Assembly: GCA_021828085.1 (NCBI GenBank)
Contig: JAKATE010000003.1
Coordinates: 1-33,999, forward strand
Direction of reading: 5' to 3'
DNA: 33,999 bases
Source of the DNA: Thermoplasmata archaeon
GTDB taxonomy: Archaea; Thermoplasmatota; Thermoplasmata; Lutacidiplasmatales; UBA184
Shown here: one piece after another, positions 1 to 7,176 of the stretch
Numbering within the stretch: the stretch's first letter is position 1
How the letters are laid out: each line of letters begins with the position of its first letter
Notes under the pieces: generated by a model
What the model saw: only the letters and a program-made list of their open reading frames with translations
What the model was told of the DNA's origin: nothing
Databases searched by the model: none
Position numbers and translations under genes: made by a program

Positions 1-265
1 TTCCGATCTCCTCGAAACGGATCGCCTTCACGCGGACCCGGGGGGGGAGGTGGCTGCGGGAGCGTTTCCAGAGGAACTCGTTCAGGCGGGGATCGATCCA
101 GATGTTCTTCTCCTCGCCCTTCATGTGCCGCACCACGAACTCGCGGACCGCCTTCACCGCGTGGTCGACGCGCTTGCCTTCGGGGGGGGCGTGGTGGCTC
201 TTCCGCAGGGGGACGACGTACTCGCGCTCGAGCTCCTCGACCCGGGTCTTCTCCTCCTTGGCCAT
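1..265 (-). CDS. rpl31e: Ribosomal protein eL31 (L31e), 3' end cut by window edge
   Basis: Component of the large ribosomal subunit near the peptide exit tunnel. The visible 88 residues begin MAKEEKTRVEELEREYVVPL and contain RVDHAVKAVREFVVRHMKGEEKNIWIDPRLNEF in two stretches that match the eL31 core (helix of basic residues, then the WIDPRLNE signature). The ATG at 263-265 is preceded by a good Shine-Dalgarno GGAAGGAGG. It is the last visible gene of the minus-strand operon eS19-PDCD5-eL39-eL31, 12 nt after the eL39 stop. The C-terminus lies outside the window. Confidence 0.93.
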   Translation of the reverse strand, partial: MAKEEKTRVEELEREYVVPLRKSHHAPPEGKRVDHAVKAVREFVVRHMKGEEKNIWIDPRLNEFLWKRSRSHLPPRVRVKAIRFEEIG

Positions 266-277
266 GCTTCCTCCTTC

Positions 278-436
278 CTATCGGTGAAGGTTCCCGCGGC
301 GCCAGGACCGCCGCTTCGGGTGGCGCGTCACTCGGCGGTTGGTCCGCTGCATCACCCAGGCAGGTACGCGTCGGTTGGACTTCTCGGCCCGGAGCAATCG
401 GAGCTTCCTCGGGAACGGTTTTCGCTTGCTGGACAT
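278..436 (-). CDS. rpl39e: Ribosomal protein eL39 (L39e)
   Basis: Tiny basic large-subunit protein that lines the ribosomal exit tunnel. I translated it by hand because it is short: 52 residues, beginning [20 protein letters not shown], with the family core of the form [14 protein letters not shown] followed by [10 protein letters not shown]. Length and composition (about one third Arg plus Lys) match the usual 50-52 residues of the family. It sits between the PDCD5-family gene (17 nt upstream) and eL31 (12 nt downstream), the normal archaeal order. The ATG at 434-436 follows a weak AAGGTCG Shine-Dalgarno. Confidence 0.93.
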   Translation of the reverse strand: MSSKRKPFPRKLRLLRAEKSNRRVPAWVMQRTNRRVTRHPKRRSWRRGNLHR

Positions 437-453
437 CTTCGACCTTGGAGGGA

Positions 454-810
454 CTAGCGGCGGGTGATCCGGATCTCCCTCTTCTCCGGCTGGATGCGCT
501 CCAGCAGGGAGCGCAGGGTCGCGTCATCGATGGCCCGGGGGAGCCGTCCGGCGGAGGCGAGGGCCAGGATCTGCTGCTCCACCCCGGCGACGAGCTCGGG
601 GCGGGTGAGGCGCAGGCGGGCCAGGCGCTCGCGGGCCTCGGGGGTCAGCAGCCGTCGGAGCACCTCGTGCTGCTCGGCCTGGCGTCGCTCCATCTCGGAC
701 TGCTGGCCCTGCAGCGCGGCCAGGTCGCCCCCCGCATACTGCCCCTGGAGCTGGGCGACCCGGCGCCGCCGGAGCTCCTCGAGTTCCTCGTCCTCGTTGG
801 GCGCGCTCAT
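454..810 (-). CDS. PDCD5/TFAR19-family DNA-binding protein
   Basis: Small helical protein of the archaeal PDCD5 family, annotated as double-stranded DNA-binding; its exact cellular role is unsettled. It has 118 residues, beginning [22 protein letters not shown]. An acidic, then basic, N-terminal helix is followed by the family core with [21 protein letters not shown], then [13 protein letters not shown] at the C-terminus, the typical ending in archaeal members. A much longer ORF continues upstream, but the ATG at 808-810 gives the family's usual length and leaves 11 nt after the eS19 stop. It lies in the ribosomal operon as in many archaea, which suggests co-regulation with translation. Confidence 0.9.
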   Translation of the reverse strand: MSAPNEDEELEELRRRRVAQLQGQYAGGDLAALQGQQSEMERRQAEQHEVLRRLLTPEARERLARLRLTRPELVAGVEQQILALASAGRLPRAIDDATLRSLLERIQPEKREIRITRR

Positions 811-821
811 AGCTCTCCCGC

Positions 822-1277
822 TCAAGCGTACTTCTTGAGCAGCGGGTCGCGCTGGACGAGCTGCTCGAAGGCCACGCGGCTGACCTTCATGAGGAGCGAC
901 TGCCCCTTCCCCGACAGGGCACGGCCCCGGAGGCGGATGGTGCTGACGAGCCCCGCCTTCTCCAGTTGCTGGAGAATCTCCCGGGCGATGGAGCGGCTGC
1001 CCGAACGGGCGTGGTAGGGGGCGCTCCCGTAGTCCTTCTTGCCCCCGTACTCGTCGGCCACCCGGACGACCCCGCTCGGCCCGCGCACCTGGAGCTTGCG
1101 CAGGATGGAGGCGGAGCGAAGGTACCACCAGTCCTTGGTGCCGGGGGCACGGTCCTTGTGCGTGCCGGTCTTCGCGAAGAGGGCCCAGTCCGGGGGGCGG
1201 ATGGCCTCCTCCTTGCGCAGTTCGGCCGCCAGGAGGGGAAGGAGGACGTTCGGAGGGATCTCTTGGGGATGGGTCAT
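822..1277 (-). CDS. rps19e: Ribosomal protein eS19 (S19e)
   Basis: Small-subunit ribosomal protein needed for 30S maturation in archaea. The 151 residues contain the family signatures PPDWALFAKTGTHKDRAP, then DWWYLRSASILRKLQVRGPSGV, a GGKKDYGSAPYHARSGS segment and a C-terminal LLKKYA. Length matches archaeal eS19 at about 150 residues. The ATG at 1275-1277 is about 26-34 nt downstream of a TATA box at 1303-1310, so the mRNA is probably leaderless or nearly so. It is the first gene of the minus-strand ribosomal operon. Confidence 0.95.
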   Translation of the reverse strand: MTHPQEIPPNVLLPLLAAELRKEEAIRPPDWALFAKTGTHKDRAPGTKDWWYLRSASILRKLQVRGPSGVVRVADEYGGKKDYGSAPYHARSGSRSIAREILQQLEKAGLVSTIRLRGRALSGKGQSLLMKVSRVAFEQLVQRDPLLKKYA

Positions 1278-1302
1278 GAACGGCCGATTCAGAAGGGGCT
1301 CA

Positions 1303-1310
1303 GTATTTAA
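1303..1310 (-). promoter_or_regulatory. TATA box of the eS19 operon
   Basis: On the minus strand it reads TTAAATAC inside an otherwise GC-rich gap. Its centre is about 29 nt upstream of the eS19 ATG, which predicts transcription starting within a few bases of the start codon. Confidence 0.6.
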
Positions 1311-1399
1311 CCCCCGCCCCTCCGCGCCCTCGAGAAGGGGCCCCGGAACCGGGGGAGCGCGGCGGAAGCGTATTCCCCGCCGGGGTCCCTGATCGTCCG

Positions 1400-2038
1400 A
1401 TGATCCCAGCGCTCCTCCTCGCGGCGGGGGGCTCGACCCGGATGGGCTCACGCCCGAAGGGGCTGCTCCCCCTCCCTGACGGGACCTTCGTCCTCGAAAG
1501 GATGGTCCGGACCTGCCGGGAGGCCGGGGTGGGAACGGTGCACGTGGTGATCGGCCACGAGGCGGAGCGCCATCGCAGACGGCTGGCGAGGCTTCCGGTG
1601 GTCGTGGTCGAGAACCCGGCCTGGGAGTCCGGTCGGACCTCCTCGGTGAAGGCGGGCCTCCGGAGCCTCCCTCCCGGGACCTCCGCGTGCCTGCTCTGGC
1701 CCGTGGACGCTCCGCTGGTGCGCCGTTCCACGGTCCAGGCTCTCCTCGAGCGGGAGCGCGACCGCGCCCCCGAGGCGCGCTGGACGATCCCCCTCTATCA
1801 GGGCCGCCGCGGGCATCCGGTGCTGCTCAGCTCGGCCACCTTCCCGGCCGTGGAGGCGCTCGAGGACCCGGAACCCCTCTTCCGCATCCCCCGCGAGCAC
1901 CCGGAGTGGGTCGAGCTCGTCGAGCTCGGCGACCCGGGAACGACGGAGAACACGGACGACCCGGAGGCGTTCCTTCAAGCCCTTCAACGGCTTTCGAAGG
2001 AACGCGTAGGCCCGGGCGATGGAGCGACGGATCCTTAG
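1400..2038 (+). CDS. MobA/MocA-like molybdenum cofactor nucleotidyltransferase
   Basis: Likely transfers CMP or GMP from a nucleotide to molybdopterin to build the dinucleotide cofactor of the molybdenum hydroxylase encoded just downstream. It has 212 residues of Rossmann type. The nucleotide-binding loop LAAGGSTRMGSRPKGLLPL is at about residues 7-25, and a metal-binding WPVDAPLV motif lies near the middle. RRGHPVLLS resembles the GHP segment of MocA-type enzymes, which favours cytidylyltransferase activity because the target is a xanthine-dehydrogenase-family enzyme. The start is ATG at 1400. The last 20 bases overlap the next gene, so translation is probably coupled. A MobA-type GTP enzyme is the alternative. 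Confidence 0.82.
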   Translation: MIPALLLAAGGSTRMGSRPKGLLPLPDGTFVLERMVRTCREAGVGTVHVVIGHEAERHRRRLARLPVVVVENPAWESGRTSSVKAGLRSLPPGTSACLLWPVDAPLVRRSTVQALLERERDRAPEARWTIPLYQGRRGHPVLLSSATFPAVEALEDPEPLFRIPREHPEWVELVELGDPGTTENTDDPEAFLQALQRLSKERVGPGDGATDP

Positions 2039-2855
2039 GGAGGCCCTCGAGCTCTCCGAGCATCATCGGCCGTACGTGCTGGTCCAGGTGGTGGAGGCCC
2101 GAGGCTCGGTCCCGGGGAAGATGGGGACGGCGATGCTCTACCGGGACGATGGCACGACCCTCGGGACGGTGGGAGGGGCGCAGCTGGAGGAGCGTGCCAA
2201 GCTTTTAGCCCGCGAGGCCCTCGCCACGGGGCGAGGGGGCCTCCATCACTTCGAGCTTCGCGCCTGGGAGAAGGGGGGCCTTCCCAGCCTCTGTGGCGGG
2301 AGCGTAGGGCTGGCCGTGAGCTATGTGGGCGTGCGCGGGCATGTGCTTCTCTGGGGCGGGGGTCACGTGGCCCAGGCGCTCGCCCGCCAGCTGGACCTCC
2401 TCGACCTGGACTACTCCATCGCGGACGACCGTCCGGAGTACGTGGGCCCGGAGCTCTTCCCCCAGGCGAGGCAGCGCTGGATCTGCCCACCGGAGGAGCT
2501 CGCCTCCCGGGTGGAAGGGAGCCCGGACCGGTTCACCCGGGTCTACCTGCTCGGGTACGACGCGAAGAAGGACGAGGCGGCCGCTGCGGGGCTCCTGCCG
2601 GTCTTCCCGGGAGGTGTCGGGCTCATCGCCTCCCGGACGAAGGCCGAGCTGACCCGCCGCGCGCTCCGGTCCCGGGGACTCCCCGAGGAGCACGTCGCCC
2701 GGCTGCGCTCCCCCATCGGCCTCCCGCTCGGCGGGGTCACCCCGGCCGAGATCGCCCTCAGCATCGCCGCCGAGATCGTCCAGGAGATCAACGAGCCCGC
2801 CCCGCCGGCCGAAGAGGAAGCCTCCCATGGCGTCTCCGGTGTCCCTCACGCTTAA
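2019..2855 (+). CDS. xdhC: XdhC/CoxI-family molybdenum cofactor insertion protein
   Basis: XdhC proteins bind the finished molybdenum cofactor, help sulfurate it and insert it into xanthine-dehydrogenase-type apoenzymes. This 278-residue protein has the N-terminal domain with RGSVPGKMGTAML at about residues 28-40 and LCGGSV near 91, including the conserved cysteine. A C-terminal Rossmann domain starts with WGGGHVAQAL at about 112-121. The closing segment RLRSPIGLPLGGVTPAEIALSIAAE, split across the C-terminal third, is characteristic. It overlaps the upstream MobA-like gene by 20 nt and the downstream 2Fe-2S subunit gene by 29 nt. That packing ties it to this one hydroxylase. Confidence 0.9.
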   Translation: MERRILREALELSEHHRPYVLVQVVEARGSVPGKMGTAMLYRDDGTTLGTVGGAQLEERAKLLAREALATGRGGLHHFELRAWEKGGLPSLCGGSVGLAVSYVGVRGHVLLWGGGHVAQALARQLDLLDLDYSIADDRPEYVGPELFPQARQRWICPPEELASRVEGSPDRFTRVYLLGYDAKKDEAAAAGLLPVFPGGVGLIASRTKAELTRRALRSRGLPEEHVARLRSPIGLPLGGVTPAEIALSIAAEIVQEINEPAPPAEEEASHGVSGVPHA

Positions 2856-3315
2856 GGTCAACGGGGTCGAGGAGACCCGGACCGTCCCTCCGGAGCGGGT
2901 CCTGCTCGACCTCCTCCGGGAGGAGCTCAACCTGACCGGCACGAAGCGCGGGTGCGACCTCGGGACCTGCGGCTGCTGCACGGTGCTGGTGGACGGGGTG
3001 CCCACCTTGAGCTGCCTCACCCTCGCGAAGCGGGTGGACCGTCGGGAGGTCACCACCATCGAGGGGCTCGCCTCCGGAGCGGGGCTCACGGCGGTCCAGC
3101 GCGCCTTCCTCGAGCATGGGGCAACGCAGTGCGGATTCTGCACCCCGGGGTTCATCCTCACCGCGACGGCCCTCTTGCGCGAGCGGCCCCGGCCGACCCG
3201 GGAGGAGATCGCCGAGGCGCTCAGCGGCAACCTCTGTCGGTGCACCGGTTACGTGAAGATCCTGGAAGCGGTGGAAGCGGCCGCGCGGGCGGTCGCGGCG
3301 GGCGGGGAGGCCTGA
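2827..3315 (+). CDS. Molybdenum hydroxylase 2Fe-2S subunit (4-hydroxybenzoyl-CoA reductase gamma type)
   Basis: Electron-transfer subunit of a three-subunit molybdenum hydroxylase, carrying two [2Fe-2S] clusters. The plant-ferredoxin-type domain has GCDLGTCGCCTVLVDG with Cys43, Cys48, Cys51 and Cys63. The C-terminal four-helix domain has QCGFCTPGF and NLCRCTGY with Cys102, Cys105, Cys137 and Cys139, so all eight ligands are present. Its 162 residues match HcrC (about 161). The ATG at 2827 is preceded by GAGGAAG. It overlaps xdhC and is followed after 4 nt by the large subunit. Family is certain; substrate rests on the other subunits. Confidence 0.93.
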   Translation: MASPVSLTLKVNGVEETRTVPPERVLLDLLREELNLTGTKRGCDLGTCGCCTVLVDGVPTLSCLTLAKRVDRREVTTIEGLASGAGLTAVQRAFLEHGATQCGFCTPGFILTATALLRERPRPTREEIAEALSGNLCRCTGYVKILEAVEAAARAVAAGGEA

Positions 3316-3319
3316 TCCC

Positions 3320-5716
3320 ATGGCCAAGAGCTCCTCAAGCTCCCGCCCGGCCGACGAGGGGAGCCTGGGCTCGCCGGCCCCCCGCGCAGGGTTCCGGCTG
3401 ATCGGGCGGCGGGTCCCGCTCGTCGACGGCCCGCTCAAGGTCACGGGCCGCGCGGAGTACACCGACGATCTCAAGCGGCCCGGGATGCTCGTGGCGAGGC
3501 TGCTCAAGTCGGTCCACGCGCACGCCCGCATCGCCTCCATCGATGTGACCGAGGCCCGCCGGCTCCCCGGGGTCAGCGCGGTCCTCACCGGCGAGCGCTT
3601 CCCCACGCCCTTCGGCGTCCTCCCCATGACCCACGACGAGACCGCCCTCGCCGTGGACAAGGTGCGCTTCTACGGGGAGTGGGTCGCCGCCGTGGCGGCC
3701 CGGGACGAGCGGACCTGCGAGGAGGCCTTCCGCCGCATCCGGGTGGAGTACGTCCCCCTCCCCAGCTACGACGATCCGGCGGTGAGCGAGAGGCCCGTGG
3801 CGGAGAAGATCCACCGTCGGGGCCTCCGGGACACGAACATCCAGAAGGAGGTCTTCCAGCACTTCGGGGATGTCCCGGCCGCCCTGCGCGACGCGTTCGC
3901 CAAGGCCGAGTTCCGCGGACGCTTCGCCGGCGTCACGCACGCCTTCACCGAGCCGCACGCCGTCCTCGCCGAGGCGACCCCGGACGGGCGCCTCACGGTC
4001 TGGTCCGCCACCCAGGTGCCGCACTACCTGCACCGGTCGCTCTCGGAGGTCCTGGGCCTCCCGATGCACCGGATCCGCGTCGTGAAACCCGAGGTCGGAG
4101 GAGGGTTCGGCGGGAAGTCCGACCCCTTCCCTCACGAGATCGCCTGCGCCGCGCTCGCGCTGGAGACCGGCCGGCCGGTCAAGCTCCTCCTGGACCGGGA
4201 GGAGGTCTTCTACGTCAACCACGGTCGGCACCCGACGACGAACCGGGTGGTGGTGGCCGCGGACGAGAAGGGCCGCTTCACCGCCCTCGACGTGGAGGCG
4301 CTCCTCGACGGGGGCGCCTTCAGCTCCTTCGGGGTCGTCACCACCTACTACAACGGCGTGCTCGCCATGGGTCCGTACCGGTTCGACGCCTTCCGGTACC
4401 ACGGGGTGCGGGCGTACACGAACCATCCCCCCTCCGGGGCCATGCGCGCCCACGGGGGTACGAACATCCGCTACTCCCTCGAGATGGCGGTGGACCTCCT
4501 GGCCGAGAAGCTCGGACGCGACCCCTTGGAGCTCCGCCTGGAGAACCTCCTCCCCCCCCACAGCCGGACCCTCAACGAGTTCCGCATCACGTCGAACGCC
4601 GCGCGCGACTGCCTGCTCGCCGCCCGGGCGCGCTCGGGATGGGAGAAGGACTTCCGGCGGCTCCCGCTCGGCGAGGGGATCGGGGTCGCCTGCGGCTTCT
4701 ACATCTCGGGGAGCAACTCCCCCATCCACTTCACCCCCCGCTTCCCGCAGTCCACGGTCCACCTCAAGGTCGACATGGACGGGGGGATCACCATCCACAG
4801 CGGGGCCGCGGACATCGGGCAGGGGTCGAAGACCCTCCTGGCCCAGATCGTCGCCGAGGTGGTGGGGGTACCTCTCGACCGGACGCGGGTGGCGGCGGTG
4901 GACAGCGACACGGCCCCCATCGACCTCGGGAGCTACTCCTCCCGGGTCACCTTCATGATGGGGAACGCCGCCCGCGACGCGGCGGAGAAGTTGCGCGCCC
5001 TCCTCCTGGGGGCCGCCGCCGAGATGCTCGGGAGACCCGTGGGAGCGCTCGCGGTGGGAGAGGACCGGTACTTCGTCGCCGAGGAGCCCACCGTCGGGGT
5101 GGACTACCTCGCGGCGCTCCACCGGGTCATGGAGCACCGGGGCGCGCTCACCGTCTCGGGAATGTACGAGACGTCGCCGCTGGGCGGGACGTTCAAGGGA
5201 GCGAAGGCCGGCACCGCGCCGGCGTACTCCTTCAGTGCCTACGTCAGCCGTGTCGGGGTGGACCTGGAGACCGGGGAGGTCACCGTCCGCAAGGTCTGGG
5301 CCGCCTTCGACTGCGGCCGGGCCCTCAATCCGCTCGCCGTGGAGGGACAGATCGAAGGGTCGATCCACATGGGGCTCGGCCAGATGCTCTCCGAGGCGAT
5401 GAGCTACCGGGGGGCGAGGCTGCTCAACCCCTCCCTTCTCGACTACAAGATCCTCGCCCCGCAGCAGATGCCCGAGGTGGAGTGCCTCCTGGTCGGCGGC
5501 GAGGACCCCGAGGGGCCCTTCGGGGCGAAGGAGGCCGGCGAGGGTCCGCTCATTCCCGTGCTCCCCTCCGTGGGCGCGGCGGTCCACGACGCCATCGGGC
5601 TGCGCTTCCCGGAGCTGCCGATCACCCCGGACCGGGTCTACCGCGCCCTCGAGAACGCCCGCGCCGCCGGGACGCTGGCCAAGCCCTCCCGGCCCCGCCC
5701 CCGGGCGGGGGAGTGA
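3320..5716 (+). CDS. Molybdopterin-binding catalytic subunit, xanthine dehydrogenase family (4-hydroxybenzoyl-CoA reductase alpha type)
   Basis: Catalytic subunit holding the molybdenum cofactor; 798 residues. An N-terminal a/b hammerhead domain (about 30-150, with GRAEYTDDLKRPGML) is followed by the cofactor-binding domains with GGGFGGKSDPF, the PPSGAMRAHGG segment, GAADIGQGSKT, and a C-terminal GAKEAGEGP segment whose Glu (738 or 741) fits the catalytic glutamate of the family. The form I CO dehydrogenase active-site cysteine motif (AYxCSFR) is absent, so it is not a canonical CoxL. Length and the companion FAD subunit point to the 4-hydroxybenzoyl-CoA reductase branch, which removes a ring hydroxyl in anaerobic aromatic degradation. 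The ATG at 3320 follows GGGAGG. Substrate is inferred. Confidence 0.88.
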   Translation: MAKSSSSSRPADEGSLGSPAPRAGFRLIGRRVPLVDGPLKVTGRAEYTDDLKRPGMLVARLLKSVHAHARIASIDVTEARRLPGVSAVLTGERFPTPFGVLPMTHDETALAVDKVRFYGEWVAAVAARDERTCEEAFRRIRVEYVPLPSYDDPAVSERPVAEKIHRRGLRDTNIQKEVFQHFGDVPAALRDAFAKAEFRGRFAGVTHAFTEPHAVLAEATPDGRLTVWSATQVPHYLHRSLSEVLGLPMHRIRVVKPEVGGGFGGKSDPFPHEIACAALALETGRPVKLLLDREEVFYVNHGRHPTTNRVVVAADEKGRFTALDVEALLDGGAFSSFGVVTTYYNGVLAMGPYRFDAFRYHGVRAYTNHPPSGAMRAHGGTNIRYSLEMAVDLLAEKLGRDPLELRLENLLPPHSRTLNEFRITSNAARDCLLAARARSGWEKDFRRLPLGEGIGVACGFYISGSNSPIHFTPRFPQSTVHLKVDMDGGITIHSGAADIGQGSKTLLAQIVAEVVGVPLDRTRVAAVDSDTAPIDLGSYSSRVTFMMGNAARDAAEKLRALLLGAAAEMLGRPVGALAVGEDRYFVAEEPTVGVDYLAALHRVMEHRGALTVSGMYETSPLGGTFKGAKAGTAPAYSFSAYVSRVGVDLETGEVTVRKVWAAFDCGRALNPLAVEGQIEGSIHMGLGQMLSEAMSYRGARLLNPSLLDYKILAPQQMPEVECLLVGGEDPEGPFGAKEAGEGPLIPVLPSVGAAVHDAIGLRFPELPITPDRVYRALENARAAGTLAKPSRPRPRAGE

Positions 5717-5722
5717 GGGACG

Positions 5723-6706
5723 ATGCACCTCGATCCCTTCGAGCTCCACGAGCCGCGCTCGCTGCCGGAGGCGATGGCCCTCGCGCAGGAGCTCGAGGGC
5801 TCCTTCGACTACCTCGCGGGGGGGACGGACCTCCTGCCCAACTACAAGATGCACCTCAACAACCGGCCGCACCTCATCTCGCTCGGTCGGATCCCCGAGC
5901 TTTCCCGCTACGACAGCGCCCGCGGCTGGTTCGGGGCGCTCACGCCGCTCCGTCGGCTCGAGGGCGACGCGCGGCTCGCGCGGGAGTTTCCCGGGATCGC
6001 CGAGGGGGTCCGCCAGATCGCGACGCCGCTCGTCCGGTCCAGCGCGACGGTCGGGGGGAACCTGCTCGTGGAGACCCGCTGCTTCTTCTTCAACCAGTCC
6101 CGTCCCTGGCGCGAGGGGCTCGGCTATTGTCTCAAAGCGGAGGGGGACCGCTGCCACGTGGTGCCGCAGAAGGAGCGCTGCTACGCCACCTTCTCCGGGG
6201 ACCTCGCCCCGAACCTGATGGTGCTCGGCGCCGAGGCCGAGCTCACCGGGCCCACCGGGACCCGGAGGGTGCCGGTGAGGGAACTGTACGACCGGAAGGG
6301 CGACGGGATCCACCGGACCCTGCTCGCCCCGGGGGAGGTCGTGGTCGGGGTCCAGGTGCCCCCCGAGATGCGGGGGGTCCCGGCCACCTATCGGAAGCTC
6401 CGCGTCCGCCCGGCGTTCGACTTCCCCGAGCTCGGCGTCGCGGCCGCCCTCCGCATGGACGGGGGCCGGGTCCGCCTCCTCCGGCTGGCCACCGGAGGCC
6501 TCGAGACCGCCCCGCGGGAGTTCTCCGAGCTCACCGACCCGCTCGTCGGGGAGGAGCTCACGGCGGAGCGGATCGACGCCCTCGCCCAGCAGGTCCGCTC
6601 GCGCGTCCGGCCCGTCCACAACACCGCGCTCGCGCCCGACTACCGCAAGCGGATGGCCGGGGTCTACGTCCACCGCGCCCTCACGGCCCTCCAGGGGGCC
6701 GGATGA
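5723..6706 (+). CDS. hcrB: FAD-binding subunit with extra [4Fe-4S] insertion (4-hydroxybenzoyl-CoA reductase beta type)
   Basis: FAD subunit of the hydroxylase; 327 residues. FAD-binding LAGGTDLLPNYK is at about 31-42 and ATVGGNLL at about 108-115, the usual family motifs. Right after the second motif lies an insertion of about 40 residues with Cys120, Cys136, Cys144 and Cys153, including RCFFFNQS and GYCLKAEGDRCHV. As I recall the Thauera aromatica enzyme, HcrB binds a [4Fe-4S] cluster through cysteines with the same 16, 8 and 9 residue spacing. Ordinary xanthine dehydrogenase and CoxM subunits lack this loop. The length is close to HcrB (about 323). Its TGA overlaps the next gene's ATG. Confidence 0.88.
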   Translation: MHLDPFELHEPRSLPEAMALAQELEGSFDYLAGGTDLLPNYKMHLNNRPHLISLGRIPELSRYDSARGWFGALTPLRRLEGDARLAREFPGIAEGVRQIATPLVRSSATVGGNLLVETRCFFFNQSRPWREGLGYCLKAEGDRCHVVPQKERCYATFSGDLAPNLMVLGAEAELTGPTGTRRVPVRELYDRKGDGIHRTLLAPGEVVVGVQVPPEMRGVPATYRKLRVRPAFDFPELGVAAALRMDGGRVRLLRLATGGLETAPREFSELTDPLVGEELTAERIDALAQQVRSRVRPVHNTALAPDYRKRMAGVYVHRALTALQGAG

Positions 6707-7173
6707 CCGGGCCGGACCCCTCCGGACCCGCCCACCGGCGCCGGGCCGGCCCCGACGGGACCCTCACCTACCGCTTCGAGCTCGTCCCGCTGGAGTCGCT
6801 CCTCGCCCATGAGCGGATCGAGCGGCCGAACCTCGAGGCGATCAAGGAGCGCATCCGCAAGCAGCACCTGGTCGACGAGCCCCTGCTCGTCGCCGAGGTG
6901 CCCGGCGGCCGCTTCGTCGTGCTGAACGGGCACCATCGTAGGCTCGCCCTCATGGAGCTGGGGGCCCGGCGCGCCCCGGCCTGGGTGGTCGACTACGCCG
7001 CCGACGCCATCGTGCTCGATCACTGGCCCGGCGCGGTGAACCACCCCACCCCGACGAAGCAGGAGGTGGTCGAGCACGCCCTCCGGGGGGAGCTCTTCCC
7101 CCCCAAGACCACCCGGCACCGCGTCCGCACCCCCTTGCCCACCCGGGTGACGCACCTCTCCGACCTCAGGTGA
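6703..7173 (+). CDS. ParB/sulfiredoxin-fold protein, possibly SerK-like kinase
   Basis: The 156-residue protein has a ParB/Srx-type domain: VPLESLLAHERIERPNLEAIKERI at about 28-51, split by the usual loop, then LLVAEVPGGRFVVLNGHHRRLALMELG with the nucleotide-handling NGHHRR at about 75-80. A C-terminal part contains VVDYAADAIVLDHW and FPPKTTRH. Archaeal free-serine kinase SerK shares this fold and a similar Pro-Pro-Lys-Thr tail, so a small-molecule kinase is more likely than chromosome partitioning; no parA is nearby. SerK normally has Asp before GHHR, as I recall, where this protein has Asn. The ATG overlaps the FAD-subunit stop (ATGA), so it is translated with the hydroxylase operon. Function is uncertain. 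Confidence 0.7.
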   Translation: MTGPDPSGPAHRRRAGPDGTLTYRFELVPLESLLAHERIERPNLEAIKERIRKQHLVDEPLLVAEVPGGRFVVLNGHHRRLALMELGARRAPAWVVDYAADAIVLDHWPGAVNHPTPTKQEVVEHALRGELFPPKTTRHRVRTPLPTRVTHLSDLR

Positions 7174-7176
7174 GTT

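Noticed and set aside
3320-5716. Aerobic form I CO dehydrogenase (CoxL)
   Set aside because: The AYxCSFR active-site motif is absent, and the FAD subunit carries a [4Fe-4S] loop that Cox enzymes lack.
3335-6673. A 1112-codon open frame on the minus strand opposite the hydroxylase genes
   Set aside because: It mirrors the codon structure of the real plus-strand genes, its translation is Glu/Gly/Arg/His-rich without any domain, and such antisense frames are expected at this GC content.
3679-7173. A 1164-codon plus-strand frame
   Set aside because: Most of it is a Pro/Arg/Gly-rich shadow of the large subunit; only its final 156 codons, in the ParB-like gene, are real.
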